The notes under the pieces: generated by a model
The model's input: only the letters and a program-made list of their open reading frames with translations
Databases searched by the model: none
What the model was told of the DNA's origin: nothing
Assembly (NCBI RefSeq): GCF_900177425.1
Contig: NZ_LT840184.1
Coordinates: 6,233,763-6,297,335, forward strand
Direction of reading: 5' to 3'
DNA from: Paenibacillus uliginis N3/975
GTDB taxonomy: Bacteria; Bacillota; Bacilli; Paenibacillales; Paenibacillaceae
Length of the DNA: 63,573 nucleotides
Position numbers and translations under genes: made by a program
Part shown: one piece after another, positions 51,779 to 60,075 of the stretch
Numbering within the stretch: the stretch's first letter is position 1
Layout: each line of letters starts with the position of its first letter

Positions 51779-53068
51779 TTATCTAACTTGTCCAAACACG
51801 CTTTTGACATCCTCCGGCAAGGTATTCAAAACGTTCCTCACCTTTTCCTCAGGAAAGTATAGACGGTATCGCCCGCGGTGAATCCCGCTAATAGAGCGCA
51901 CTATATCAGATACTTCGGATATTTCACGCACATGTTCATGTCTGTCCAGCAACAAAATCTGTTTATCGCTCTCAGGCGATCCGGAATGAAATTCATCATA
52001 AGGAAGATCGGTCGGATAATCAATCTCGAAATCATAATCCGGGTGGAGTCCCGCATCACGAAACGCCTGGCGGATTCCGTCGACGGTCTCTCTATCTATG
52101 GTGTCGATTTCTACATATTTATAGAGCCTACGATGCATAAACCGACCACATAAATCACTCAGAAGCTCATCCTTCTCAGCCGTCCACTGCAAAAAGGTTG
52201 TCTGAATCAACGCTTCATCCAGACGCAAATATTGGCTCACCGTCGTATTTCCCTCAAATAAAGCTGGTAACGGCTCTACCATAAAACTGAAATCATAACC
52301 TTCGCGGTATAGTTCCTTCGCTCTCCTGAAGATTTGCCTCAGTATAATCTCCGAACTTCGGGTCACCGGATGAAAATAAACCTGCCAGTACATCTGATAC
52401 CTAGACATCAAATAATCTTCCACCGCGTGCATTCCTGATTCTTTCACCACCACCCGGTCCCGATACGGGCGGAGCATCCGCAATATCCGGTCTATATCAA
52501 TCGTGCCATAATTAACACCCGTGTAGTATGCGTCGCGCAGCAGGTAATCCATCCGGTCTGCATCCAGCGGACTGGTCACAAGATTGATGACGATCGGCTT
52601 TTCATATGTTTTGTTGATGACTGAGGCTACCCGCTGCGGAAAATCTGAAGCCACCTCTCGGAGTACACTATTTACACATGTATCTCCAAGCAGAATTTTA
52701 CAAGTCCAGTCCTCGTGATTCATTTGAAAAGCCTCTTCTATAGAATGAGAAAATGGCCCGTGCCCGAGATCGTGAAGCAACGCAGCACATAAAGTGAGCA
52801 GACGCTCCTCTTTCGGCCAATCGGGATAACCGCTACGTTCGAATTGAGAAATGATTCTTCTCGTAATTTCATATACGCCTAATGAATGTGAGAAACGACT
52901 ATGCTCGGCTCCATGAAAAGTTAGGAATGAAGTCCCAAGTTGCCTTACCCGGCGAAGCCGCTGAAATTCCGGTGTATTAATTAACCTCCAGATCATGTCG
53001 TCCTGTACATGAATATAGTTGTGAACCGGATCTTTAAATACTTTTTCCTCCGTAATCGGTAAATGCAT
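51779..53068 (-). CDS. HD-domain phosphohydrolase, YwfO-like
   Basis: The protein (about 429 residues) has the dNTPase-like HD fold: PVHNYIHVQDDMIWRLINTPEFQRLRRVRQ, then AEHSRFSHSLGV, HDLGHGPFSHSIEEAF and SPLDADRMDYLLRDAYYTG, supplying the H-HD-D metal ligands. It is likely a nucleotide hydrolase related to SAMHD1 and YwfO; substrate unknown. I favour the ATG at 53068 because the GGGG run is nine bases upstream, while the earlier ATG abuts it. It is divergent from abrB, and two perfect 0A boxes lie about 60 bp upstream. Confidence 0.9.
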   Translation of the reverse strand: MHLPITEEKVFKDPVHNYIHVQDDMIWRLINTPEFQRLRRVRQLGTSFLTFHGAEHSRFSHSLGVYEITRRIISQFERSGYPDWPKEERLLTLCAALLHDLGHGPFSHSIEEAFQMNHEDWTCKILLGDTCVNSVLREVASDFPQRVASVINKTYEKPIVINLVTSPLDADRMDYLLRDAYYTGVNYGTIDIDRILRMLRPYRDRVVVKESGMHAVEDYLMSRYQMYWQVYFHPVTRSSEIILRQIFRRAKELYREGYDFSFMVEPLPALFEGNTTVSQYLRLDEALIQTTFLQWTAEKDELLSDLCGRFMHRRLYKYVEIDTIDRETVDGIRQAFRDAGLHPDYDFEIDYPTDLPYDEFHSGSPESDKQILLLDRHEHVREISEVSDIVRSISGIHRGRYRLYFPEEKVRNVLNTLPEDVKSVFGQVR

Positions 53069-53127
53069 GCTTTTCATCCCCTTATCCTAGGCATCGAAAT
53101 CGCTTCCCCACTTTTTTTGACACCTAT

Positions 53128-53144
53128 TGTCGAACAATGTCGAA
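53128..53144. promoter_or_regulatory. Two tandem perfect Spo0A (0A) boxes
   Basis: TGTCGAA occurs at 53128-53134 and again at 53138-53144, 10 bp apart, so both lie on the same face of the helix. This is the exact consensus for phosphorylated Spo0A. They are about 60 bp upstream of the HD-domain gene and about 150 bp upstream of the abrB -35. Confidence 0.7.
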
Positions 53145-53283
53145 TAACGTAAAATCCCGCTTTCCAAATCGACATGAACAAAAACAAGCTTATTTACCTA
53201 AGACTTTTGACATTTCTCTAGTAGAATAAGGCTTTTGTTCACTATATATTCGTAAATAAGTTTCTTATTTTCAAATTTATAGG

Positions 53284-53312
53284 TTGACTGATTTGGGAAT
53301 CGTTGGTACTAT
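53284..53312 (+). promoter_or_regulatory. abrB sigma-A promoter
   Basis: TTGACT (53284-53289) and TACTAT (53307-53312) are separated by 17 bp. The start of transcription falls near 53319, some 67 bp before the abrB ATG. Confidence 0.55.
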
Positions 53313-53335
53313 AAATAACATAAAAAAGAGAACAT

Positions 53336-53342
53336 TGTCGAA
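53336..53342 (+). promoter_or_regulatory. 0A box downstream of the abrB start
   Basis: A perfect TGTCGAA lies about 17 bp downstream of the predicted abrB start of transcription. In B. subtilis Spo0A~P represses abrB from boxes in this downstream position, so the same control is likely here. Confidence 0.65.
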
Positions 53343-53385
53343 TTATGACTTTTTTAAATTATGGCGAGAGGGGCATCAATCAGTT

Positions 53386-53640
53386 ATGATGAAATCAACA
53401 GGTATTGTAAGAAAAGTAGATGAACTAGGAAGGGTCGTTATTCCAATTGAACTCCGACGCACATTAGGAATCGGAGAGAAGGATGCTCTCGAAATCTACG
53501 TGGACGGTGAGCGTATTATGCTCAAGAAATACGAGCCTGCCTGCATCTTCTGCGGTAATGCTGAGAACGTAACTTACTTCAAAGGCAAAATTGTTTGCAA
53601 TGAATGTATCTCAGAAATTCCAACACCTGTGACAAATTAA
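53386..53640 (+). CDS. abrB: Transition-state regulator AbrB with C-terminal Cys4 motif
   Basis: AbrB represses post-exponential genes during growth. The 84-85-residue protein has the swapped-hairpin DNA-binding domain (KSTGIVRKVDELGRVVIPIE, LGIGEKDALEIYVDGERI). In place of the Bacillus C-terminal domain it has CIFCG and CNEC, a four-Cys zinc-ribbon-like module also seen in clostridial AbrB proteins. Start at 53386 or 53389, after GAGAGGGG. It is the only plus-strand gene in this section and is divergent from the HD-domain gene. Confidence 0.92.
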   Translation: MMKSTGIVRKVDELGRVVIPIELRRTLGIGEKDALEIYVDGERIMLKKYEPACIFCGNAENVTYFKGKIVCNECISEIPTPVTN

Positions 53641-53706
53641 GAAACATGGTATATAATAGTTTTAATCGAAATTGTTAATTCTAACCTTTTTCATATCTCC
53701 TTGACG

Positions 53707-53749
53707 CCTTCCTCGGCTATGAACCCAGCCGCAGGGAGGTATTTTTTTT
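53707..53749 (+). terminator. abrB terminator
   Basis: CCT-GGCT and AGCC-AGG arms form a hairpin followed by eight T residues, about 70 bp after the abrB stop. Confidence 0.75.
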
Positions 53750-53835
53750 CTTTTTTAACTCCCGCGACTCTATTTCCTTTAAAGATAGCACACCCGTCTG
53801 ACTGATACTTTCTTACGAAAACTTTGCCTCATCCC

Positions 53836-54726
53836 CTAGTTGTTCAGCAGTGAGTTATAAATATCACGTTTGGAGACACCACGATCGGAGGCGGTTTTTT
53901 TCATGGCATCCTTACGGCTCATACCTTCGCTTTCATAATGCTCTACATGTGCTTCAAGCGTTAGTTCTTGCCACCAAGCGTCTCTCTCCCGCTGCTCTTC
54001 CTCCGCGCTGGCACCTTCTACGACGATACAGTATTCACCAAGCGGTGGATGCTCCTCCAGCCAGCTCAGACATTCCGATATTGGACCGCGTACAAATTCT
54101 TCATAACGTTTTGTCAACTCACGCGCGAGAGCCACATTTCGGTCCCCAAGCGCCTCTAACATAATTTCCAGCGTCTTCTTTACCCGGTGTGGCGATTCGT
54201 AAAATAGCAATGTGCCCTGTGCTGCCTGAAAGGAGGACAACTGAGCTATTATATCTTTCCGCTCACGGGGTAAAAATCCGATAAATGTAAAGCGTTCGGT
54301 CGGCAGACCCGAAGCAATTAAACCGGAAAGTGCGGCATTCGCCCCCGGTACAGGAATGACCGAAATACCTTCGGCAACAGCCAGTCTCACCAGGTCCGAT
54401 CCCGGGTCGGAAATAGCAGGCAGACCGGCATCACTGACGATCGCCACATTTTTTCCTTCTATTATATAGCGTATAATTTCAGGACCACTTGCCCCCTTAT
54501 TATGCTCATGATAGCTAAACAGCTGCTTGGGCTGAATTTCAAAGTGCGTGAGCAATTTACGGGTCTGCCGAGTATCCTCCGCGGCGATAATATCACACTC
54601 ACGAAGTGTGCGCACAGCTCGGTAGGTCATATCTTCGAGATTCCCGATCGGCGTTGCCACCAAATACAATGATCCGGGACTTCCCTCAACACGTACCTCA
54701 AAGCTATTTTGACAGGTCAGGTTCAT
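53836..54726 (-). CDS. rsmI: 16S rRNA (C1402 2'-O) methyltransferase
   Basis: RsmI methylates the ribose of C1402 in the decoding centre. The 296-residue tetrapyrrole-methylase-fold protein has LYLVATPIGNLEDMTYRAVRTL near residue 20, AAEDTRQTRKLL and VSDAGLPAISDPG, all family marks. It overlaps trmN6 by four bases. The yazA GIY-YIG gene that separates these two in B. subtilis is absent. Confidence 0.96.
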   Translation of the reverse strand: MNLTCQNSFEVRVEGSPGSLYLVATPIGNLEDMTYRAVRTLRECDIIAAEDTRQTRKLLTHFEIQPKQLFSYHEHNKGASGPEIIRYIIEGKNVAIVSDAGLPAISDPGSDLVRLAVAEGISVIPVPGANAALSGLIASGLPTERFTFIGFLPRERKDIIAQLSSFQAAQGTLLFYESPHRVKKTLEIMLEALGDRNVALARELTKRYEEFVRGPISECLSWLEEHPPLGEYCIVVEGASAEEEQRERDAWWQELTLEAHVEHYESEGMSRKDAMKKTASDRGVSKRDIYNSLLNN

Positions 54727-55481
54727 GATTTTCCCTCACTTGATCCATAATATATTTCCATCATTTCGCGGCAGTACTGTCCTTGATCATCATAGACAAT
54801 GATTGGTGGCTGCAAACGAACCTCTGGCTTGCCATCCTTAATACATTCAATCAGCACCATATTGGCTTCCATATGCAGACGAGGGTGGACAAAACGGATA
54901 ATTTTCGGCTCCAGGCGATACTTCTGCATCAAACTGATAATCTCCGCCAAACGCTGCGGCTTGTGCACCATACACAGCTTACCTCCGGGACGGACCAAAC
55001 GGGCTCCCGACTGAATAACCTCCTCCAGCGTACAGTGAATCTCATGTCTCGCAATCGCCTGATGACGATTCAGCTTAATATCACTGCCATTCAGCGGCAT
55101 ATAAGGCGGGTTCACGGTAATGGCATCATATACGCCGTACCCTGTGTCCAAATACAGCTCTCTCAAATCACCTTCCCGGATCTTCACCCGTTCCTGCAGA
55201 TGATTCAGCGCCACACTTCGTCTCGCCATATCGGCCAGTCTAGGCTGTATTTCGATCCCTTCAATGACGGCTTCACTCCGCGTAGTAAGCAGCAACGGGA
55301 TCACACCATTTCCGGTACACATATCCAAAATCCGGCCCCGACGCGGAATATTCGCAAACCTTGCAAGCAGCACGGCGTCCATGGAAAAGCTGAATACCTC
55401 ATCACTCTGAATGATGCCAAGCTCATGTGTCAGCAGATCATCGATCCGCTCCGAGCTGTGCAGAACTATATCTTGATTCAT
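54723..55481 (-). CDS. trmN6: tRNA1(Val) (adenine(37)-N6)-methyltransferase
   Basis: The 252-residue SAM-dependent methyltransferase (YabB) has the SAM loop ILDMCTGNGVIPLLL near residue 50 and the N6-adenine catalytic motif VNPPYMP near 118. Family knowledge assigns methylation of A37 in tRNA-Val. It follows yabA after 280 bp and is co-translated with rsmI. Confidence 0.93.
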   Translation of the reverse strand: MNQDIVLHSSERIDDLLTHELGIIQSDEVFSFSMDAVLLARFANIPRRGRILDMCTGNGVIPLLLTTRSEAVIEGIEIQPRLADMARRSVALNHLQERVKIREGDLRELYLDTGYGVYDAITVNPPYMPLNGSDIKLNRHQAIARHEIHCTLEEVIQSGARLVRPGGKLCMVHKPQRLAEIISLMQKYRLEPKIIRFVHPRLHMEANMVLIECIKDGKPEVRLQPPIIVYDDQGQYCREMMEIYYGSSEGKS

Positions 55482-55624
55482 AATCCCAATCCTTTTTCGG
55501 TTTAATATATAAACTACAGAAACGGCTGCGCCCTGTTGATCATGACTACAACCGCTCCTGGATTATTTGATTCATATGATCATGTAAACAGCAGGATATA
55601 TACTTTCTTATCTCTAAACAAAAA

Positions 55625-55694
55625 TTCCTTTCGATGTACACCAATGACGCCAGACCGCATTTAGCGGTAGTTTTTCTTGCGAGATAAGGGTGCG
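55625..55694. repeat. Dispersed intergenic repeat, copy 1
   Basis: Bases 55651-55694 match 58676-58719 with about three differences in 44. The preceding 26 bases match less well (19 of 26). Each copy contains ACCGC-ATTTA-GCGGT, a small hairpin, followed by AGTTTTTCTT. Here a GAGATAAGG (from 55681) also pairs with a CCTTATCTC (55716-55725). Confidence 0.75.
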
Positions 55695-55729
55695 TTAGCT
55701 ACGGTGTCTATTCTTCCTTATCTCTTCAG

Positions 55730-55763
55730 AAAAAAACCGTAGGCGGTTTTCTCCTACGGTTTC
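55730..55763 (-). terminator. yabA terminator
   Basis: On the minus strand AAACCGTAGG pairs with CCTACGGTTT, with seven T residues in the downstream arm and tail, abutting the yabA stop codon. Confidence 0.85.
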
Positions 55764-56135
55764 TTATTTGTTCAAAAAAGATAGACAGAAGAGGCAATCC
55801 CCTTCGGTTCGCAAATGCCCGTAATAGACATTACAAATATGGAAGCCTTCATGATACAGTCGGGCCAGGTTGTCATATCCTTCCCCGACGACATCCTCTC
55901 CGCTTTCCTCATTCTTGACGAGTTGAGGCTGTTTGCGTGGAGATGCCGTTTCCGATTCTGCCGACTGAACTTCCCTCTTAAAAACTTTACGGAGCTGTTC
56001 ATTTTCAAGGCTGAGACGATGGTTGTCTTCCAGCAATTCCTTGATGACCAGCTTTAGTTCACCCAGTTCACTGTGCATTTGTCCCATCTGTGATTCCATC
56101 TCTTGAATGCGCACAAAAATGTTTTTCTTTTCCAA
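55764..56135 (-). CDS. yabA: Replication initiation control protein YabA
   Basis: YabA binds DnaA and the DnaN clamp to limit re-initiation. The 123-residue protein has an N-terminal coiled coil for tetramerisation (residues 5-55) and a C-terminal zinc module with EGFHICNVYYGH and DCLFC. It starts with a TTG at 56135 after GGGGTG. It follows ricT and trails holB, the conserved replication cluster. Confidence 0.94.
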   Translation of the reverse strand: MEKKNIFVRIQEMESQMGQMHSELGELKLVIKELLEDNHRLSLENEQLRKVFKREVQSAESETASPRKQPQLVKNEESGEDVVGEGYDNLARLYHEGFHICNVYYGHLRTEGDCLFCLSFLNK

Positions 56136-56167
56136 GACTACACCCCGAAAGTAACCGTGATATTGGT

Positions 56168-56968
56168 CTACTTAATGACAACGTCATCCAAAGGAAGTTC
56201 TTTGACTTTACCGACTTCAAACAGCTGTACATGTACAGTCCGTTTGTCCGCATTCAGGCCAACCACTTTACCGTCTCCGAGCGAAGTGACGACCAATTTT
56301 CCGACGGACGGCAGTTCTTCCTTAACGCTTTCATAATTGTCATGCTCAAATTTCAAACAGCACATTAGCCTTCCACAAAGACCGGAGATTTTGGTAGGAT
56401 TCAGCGATAAGCTCTGATCCTTTGCCATTTTGATCGATACCGGCTCAAAATCACCAAGCCATGAAGAGCAGCACAGTACGCGTCCACAAGGTCCTAAGCC
56501 GCCAAGCATCTTGGCTTCATCACGCACGCCAATCTGGCGCAATTCGATTCTTGTCCGGAATATTCCGGCAAGATCCTTAACCAGTTCTCGGAAATCTACC
56601 CGACCTTCCGCTGTGAAGTAAAAAATGATTTTGTTACGGTCAAAAGTAAATTCAACATCGACCAGCTTCATTTTTAGTGCATGATCCCGGATTTTATTTA
56701 AACAGGTTGTAAATGCATCCTTTGCCGCCAGCTTGTTCTCCTCGACCACACGGGCGTCAGAGTCGCCGGCAATGCGGATCACTTTCTTCAGCGGAAGAAC
56801 CACATCCGATTCCTGTACTTCTTTCTTGCCAATAACAACTTGGCCATATTCGATACCGCGAGCCGTTTCCACGATAACGGATTGCTCCTTCTCCACAGGA
56901 AGATCCAGCGGATCGAAGTAATATATTTTGCCCGCTTTTTTAAAGCGGACACCCACTACACTGTACAA
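56168..56968 (-). CDS. ricT: PSP1-domain regulator RicT (YaaT)
   Basis: RicT, with RicA and RicF, forms the Y-complex that binds Fe-S clusters, activates RNase Y processing and promotes Spo0A phosphorylation in B. subtilis. The 266-residue protein has the PSP1 region (TAEGRVDFRELVKDLAGIF) and Cys-rich GPCGRVLCCSSW and SGLCGRLMCCLKFE segments for cluster binding. It starts with a TTG at 56968 after AAGGGGG. Confidence 0.94.
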   Translation of the reverse strand: MYSVVGVRFKKAGKIYYFDPLDLPVEKEQSVIVETARGIEYGQVVIGKKEVQESDVVLPLKKVIRIAGDSDARVVEENKLAAKDAFTTCLNKIRDHALKMKLVDVEFTFDRNKIIFYFTAEGRVDFRELVKDLAGIFRTRIELRQIGVRDEAKMLGGLGPCGRVLCCSSWLGDFEPVSIKMAKDQSLSLNPTKISGLCGRLMCCLKFEHDNYESVKEELPSVGKLVVTSLGDGKVVGLNADKRTVHVQLFEVGKVKELPLDDVVIK

Positions 56969-57026
56969 AAATTAACCCCCTTGTTAGCCTGTACATATTG
57001 GCCATTCTCGGATATTGGGGGTTGTC

Positions 57027-58010
57027 TCACGCCTGAGTTCCGCCCAAACCCATTAATAACTGCTCGAGACAGAGCTGTCCGTTGACATTATAACGTAACT
57101 TCTTCTGACACTCTGCGGCCAAATCCATGCAAGAGACCCACTGTGCCGTGCTGCGGGCTGACGCGTGACCGGAGATAAACTCCGCCTGATCTATGAAAAC
57201 GAGACGATCTTGCCTTCCGTATTGGACATGTATCATATCCTTGAACCATAAGTGGAACAAGCTGAACAGTGTATCCAGATGTTCGGAGAGTCCTGATTTG
57301 AACACTTTCTGACTAGCGGTAATCATTGCTGTGCCAGTACGGTTCATAGACTCCTTCCCTAATTGTAACATTACGTTTCTAATTTCTGCAAACCAATTCT
57401 CATTCAAAATTTTCCTGCAACCTTCAAGTCCTGAGGCCAATTGAACCGCACAACGCACAAGGGCTAACGGATAACCTTCATTAACGAGCGCCTGTTCCAT
57501 CATTTCCGGATTTAAAGCCCGAAAAGGCACAGTCTGTGACCGAGACTGGATCGTTGGAAGCAAAGCTTGTCCATTCTCCGCAATCAAAATAGCTACGGCC
57601 GGAACTTGCGGCTCCTCCAGAAATTTCAGCAGACTGTTGGCAGCCTGAACCGTCATCTTGTCGGCATGATCTATAATATAGACCTTAGGATTGTTCTTTT
57701 CTGACCGATATGAAAAAATCCGCTGTAATTCACGGATCTGATCGATTTTAATACTGGCACCATCGGGAGCAATCATGGTCAAATCCGGATGGTTGCCATG
57801 TTCAACCTTTCGGCATTCCAAACATTGACCACATGCGTCATCCCGACTTTCTGTGCAGAACAGTGCCTTGGCAAAAGTCATGGCCGTCTCCAGCTGTCCG
57901 GCACCGGCAGGCCCGCTGAATAGGTAAGCATGACTGACTGCTTCACGCCGCATGGCATTTTGAAGCAGCTGTTTGGCAGCCTCCTGGCCTAATATATTGT
58001 TAAAAGACAT
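57027..58010 (-). CDS. holB: DNA polymerase III delta' subunit
   Basis: HolB is part of the clamp loader. The protein (about 327 residues) has HAYLFSGPAGAGQLETAMTFAK, a degenerate Walker A lacking GKT as expected for a non-hydrolysing subunit. A four-Cys zinc module (CTES, CGQCLEC) and KVYIIDHADKMTVQAANSLLKFLEEP follow. I favour the ATG at 58010, giving MSFNNILGQE, after GAGAGG. Confidence 0.92.
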   Translation of the reverse strand: MSFNNILGQEAAKQLLQNAMRREAVSHAYLFSGPAGAGQLETAMTFAKALFCTESRDDACGQCLECRKVEHGNHPDLTMIAPDGASIKIDQIRELQRIFSYRSEKNNPKVYIIDHADKMTVQAANSLLKFLEEPQVPAVAILIAENGQALLPTIQSRSQTVPFRALNPEMMEQALVNEGYPLALVRCAVQLASGLEGCRKILNENWFAEIRNVMLQLGKESMNRTGTAMITASQKVFKSGLSEHLDTLFSLFHLWFKDMIHVQYGRQDRLVFIDQAEFISGHASARSTAQWVSCMDLAAECQKKLRYNVNGQLCLEQLLMGLGGTQA

Positions 58011-58027
58011 AAGTCCTCTCTCTTTCT

Positions 58028-58123
58028 GTATCAAGTAGAAACGGCTTTTCGCTTATAAAGTCGGTCTAATTGGCCTATTTAGGCGAGTGGGTTGTCTCTT
58101 AAGAAGTATCCCGTTTCTGCGAG
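58028..58123. repeat. Intergenic inverted repeat upstream of holB
   Basis: AAGTAGAAACGG near 58034 and CCGTTTCTGC near 58109 form widely spaced inverted arms. AAGTAGAAAC also begins the hairpin in the yabP leader (28812-28822), and a related AGAAACGACTTCTACT occurs at 58832-58847. This suggests a small family of mobile or structural intergenic elements. Confidence 0.35.
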
Positions 58124-58169
58124 AAATATAAGATAGTATGCTAAATAAACACATACATGCTTATATTTA

Positions 58170-58613
58170 TTAAAAAACCAAATTAATTAGCATTCCGCGA
58201 ATCTCACCAATTTTGCCTAGCAGTTCGATTTTCCCTTGCTCACTTTCCAGCAATTCGTCGGCCATGGACAAAAGCATAGAATCAATCTCATCTATGACAT
58301 TGTACCTCTTGCCGCGTCCTCTACGGTCCCATCCTCGTGTTTCTTTCATCGATACGCCGCGACGTACCGTCTCTTCAAGGAACCTCTTGACCAGTAGACG
58401 ATACGCCTTCAGCTCTCTAATTGTCATCGCCCGAGCCAGTCGATCACCCTGCAGTGCGATTTCGCGCATTTGTCGATTTAGTTCGTCCTTGGAAGCCTTC
58501 TCTCCCTGTAGGAACATCATATCGGAGAACGTTTTTTGCGGAATCGGTTTAGCACTGCTATCCGGGACCGACAATTCACTTTTCATGGGCCTGAAGCCCG
58601 GATTAATCTTCAC
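58170..58613 (-). CDS. yaaR: YaaR family protein (DUF327)
   Basis: The 147-residue helical protein (FSDMMFLQGEKASKDELNRQMREI, then ELKAYRLLVKRFLEETVRRGVSMKETRGWDRRG) matches YaaR, located between darA and holB in B. subtilis. No catalytic motif is seen and its function is unknown. It has its own upstream gap of over 400 bp. Confidence 0.9.
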   Translation of the reverse strand: MKINPGFRPMKSELSVPDSSAKPIPQKTFSDMMFLQGEKASKDELNRQMREIALQGDRLARAMTIRELKAYRLLVKRFLEETVRRGVSMKETRGWDRRGRGKRYNVIDEIDSMLLSMADELLESEQGKIELLGKIGEIRGMLINLVF

Positions 58614-58649
58614 CGAAATCTACCGCCTTTGTATAAATCATAATAAAAA

Positions 58650-58719
58650 CGTTTATCGTCGTACCTCAAAGAAGACAGACCGCATTTAGCGGTAGTTTTT
58701 CTTGCGTGATAAGGATGCA
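58650..58719. repeat. Dispersed intergenic repeat, copy 2
   Basis: Second copy of the element at 55625-55694, about 3 kb away, with the strongest identity at 58676-58719. It carries the same ACCGC-ATTTA-GCGGT hairpin and following T-rich stretch. It lies in the 58614-59037 gene-free stretch between yaaR and darA. Confidence 0.75.
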
Positions 58720-58724
58720 CTCTT

Positions 58725-58789
58725 AATAAAATATCGGGGACAGCCTGCTCCGCATAGGACACTGGTTTGTCGCACCCTGTCCCCCGATA
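58725..58789 (-). terminator. Long hairpin, possible tmk-darA terminator
   Basis: On the minus strand TATCGGGGGACAG and CTGTCCCCGATA form a 12-bp stem (one bulge) around a roughly 34-base loop, followed by TTTTATT. It is about 250 bp after the darA stop. The rest of 58790-59037 shows nothing recognisable. Confidence 0.5.
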
Positions 58790-59037
58790 GAAAACTTATC
58801 TATGATCCGGGTCTGCCTGGATACCCGAATAAGATGAGAAACGACTTCTACTGTTAATCTAGGTAAAAAGCAAGCTGTTTATGCTTACCCTCGTATATCT
58901 GGTAGATGTCTTTATTATGATATCAGAACCTGAACTTCTTTTGGTAACAAGCTTCAATACCGCAAGAAAAACATCCGCATTCTTAGCAAATCTATAGCTT
59001 TCTCTACTCAGACTGCCAATTTCTTGTTCTTTCTGAG

Positions 59038-59367
59038 TTAAAAATGCTCAAACCGTTCAACTGGAAGAACAAATACAGTCGCTCCACCCACCTGTACTTC
59101 TACCGGAAGCGGCAAATAGGAGTCGGTTGTACCGCTCATCGGCGTAACCGGAGTAACGAGTTGTTCACGTACTTTACAACTTGTGCGGATAACATTCATG
59201 ACGCTTTCTACCTGACTATCGTCTACCCCGATCATAAACGTGGTGTTTCCGGCCTTCAAAAATCCTCCGGTACTTGCCAGTTTGGTTGCCCGGAAATTTG
59301 CCTTAACGAGACCGGCCGAAAGACGGTTGCTGTCCTTATCCTGTACAATCGCAACAATTAATTTCAT
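59038..59367 (-). CDS. darA: c-di-AMP receptor DarA (YaaQ)
   Basis: DarA is a PII-like trimer that binds cyclic di-AMP. The 109-residue length is exact for the family; MKLIVAIVQDKDSNRLSAGL, FRATKLASTGGFLKAGNTTF and the GGATVFVLPVERFEHF C-terminus are characteristic. I take the ATG at 59367 after GGAGGGAT; the open frame extends 20 codons further. It lies downstream of tmk as in B. subtilis. Confidence 0.96.
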   Translation of the reverse strand: MKLIVAIVQDKDSNRLSAGLVKANFRATKLASTGGFLKAGNTTFMIGVDDSQVESVMNVIRTSCKVREQLVTPVTPMSGTTDSYLPLPVEVQVGGATVFVLPVERFEHF

Positions 59368-59433
59368 GTGCAATCCCTCCGTTTTCATAGTTTGGCATTT
59401 AAATGCCTTGTCTTTATTATTTGACAAACATCC

Positions 59434-60075
59434 TCAAAAATCCTTTAAAACCGCGCCCTCAAGCACCCGGATCATCTCACGCTCCACCTGTGATGGTGAT
59501 TTGGAAGCATCAATAACTTTGATTCGCTCTGGATATTGATCTGCTAGGAGACGATATCCGTCTCTCACGACTTGATGAAACGCCAGATTTTCCATGTCCA
59601 ACCGGTTAAATTCCCGATCCTCGTTCGCCATGATACGGGAAAGACCAACTTCGGGATCAATATCGAACAGCAGAGTAAGATCAGGCATGCGGGACTCAAT
59701 AGCAAACTGATTAATCGCCCACACTTCTTCAACCCCGATCCCCCGTGCCATCCCTTGGTATACGAGACTGCTATCGACAAATCGATCACATATGACGGTC
59801 AATCCTTCAGCTAGCGCTGGTTCCACCTTTTCCGCCAGATGCTGTCTGCGGGCAGCCGCATATAACAGAGCTTCCGTTCTCGCATCCATGCTCGTGTGTT
59901 TCGGATCCAGAATAACAGAACGAATCTTCTCCGCAATTTCGATACCGCCAGGTTCGCGGGTGATTAGGTAAGGGATGGAACGGTTCTGCATATAAGCTGA
60001 CAATCTGCCGATCATCGTTGTTTTGCCAGAACCATCTCCTCCCTCGATTGTAATGAATAATGGTTTGCGGTTCAT
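59434..60075 (-). CDS. tmk: Thymidylate kinase
   Basis: Tmk phosphorylates dTMP to dTDP. The 213-residue P-loop kinase has FITIEGGDGSGKTTMIGRL at the N-terminus, REPGG near 41 and the DRFVDSSLVYQG segment near 96. It overlaps the decarboxylase-like gene by four bases. Confidence 0.97.
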   Translation of the reverse strand: MNRKPLFITIEGGDGSGKTTMIGRLSAYMQNRSIPYLITREPGGIEIAEKIRSVILDPKHTSMDARTEALLYAAARRQHLAEKVEPALAEGLTVICDRFVDSSLVYQGMARGIGVEEVWAINQFAIESRMPDLTLLFDIDPEVGLSRIMANEDREFNRLDMENLAFHQVVRDGYRLLADQYPERIKVIDASKSPSQVEREMIRVLEGAVLKDF

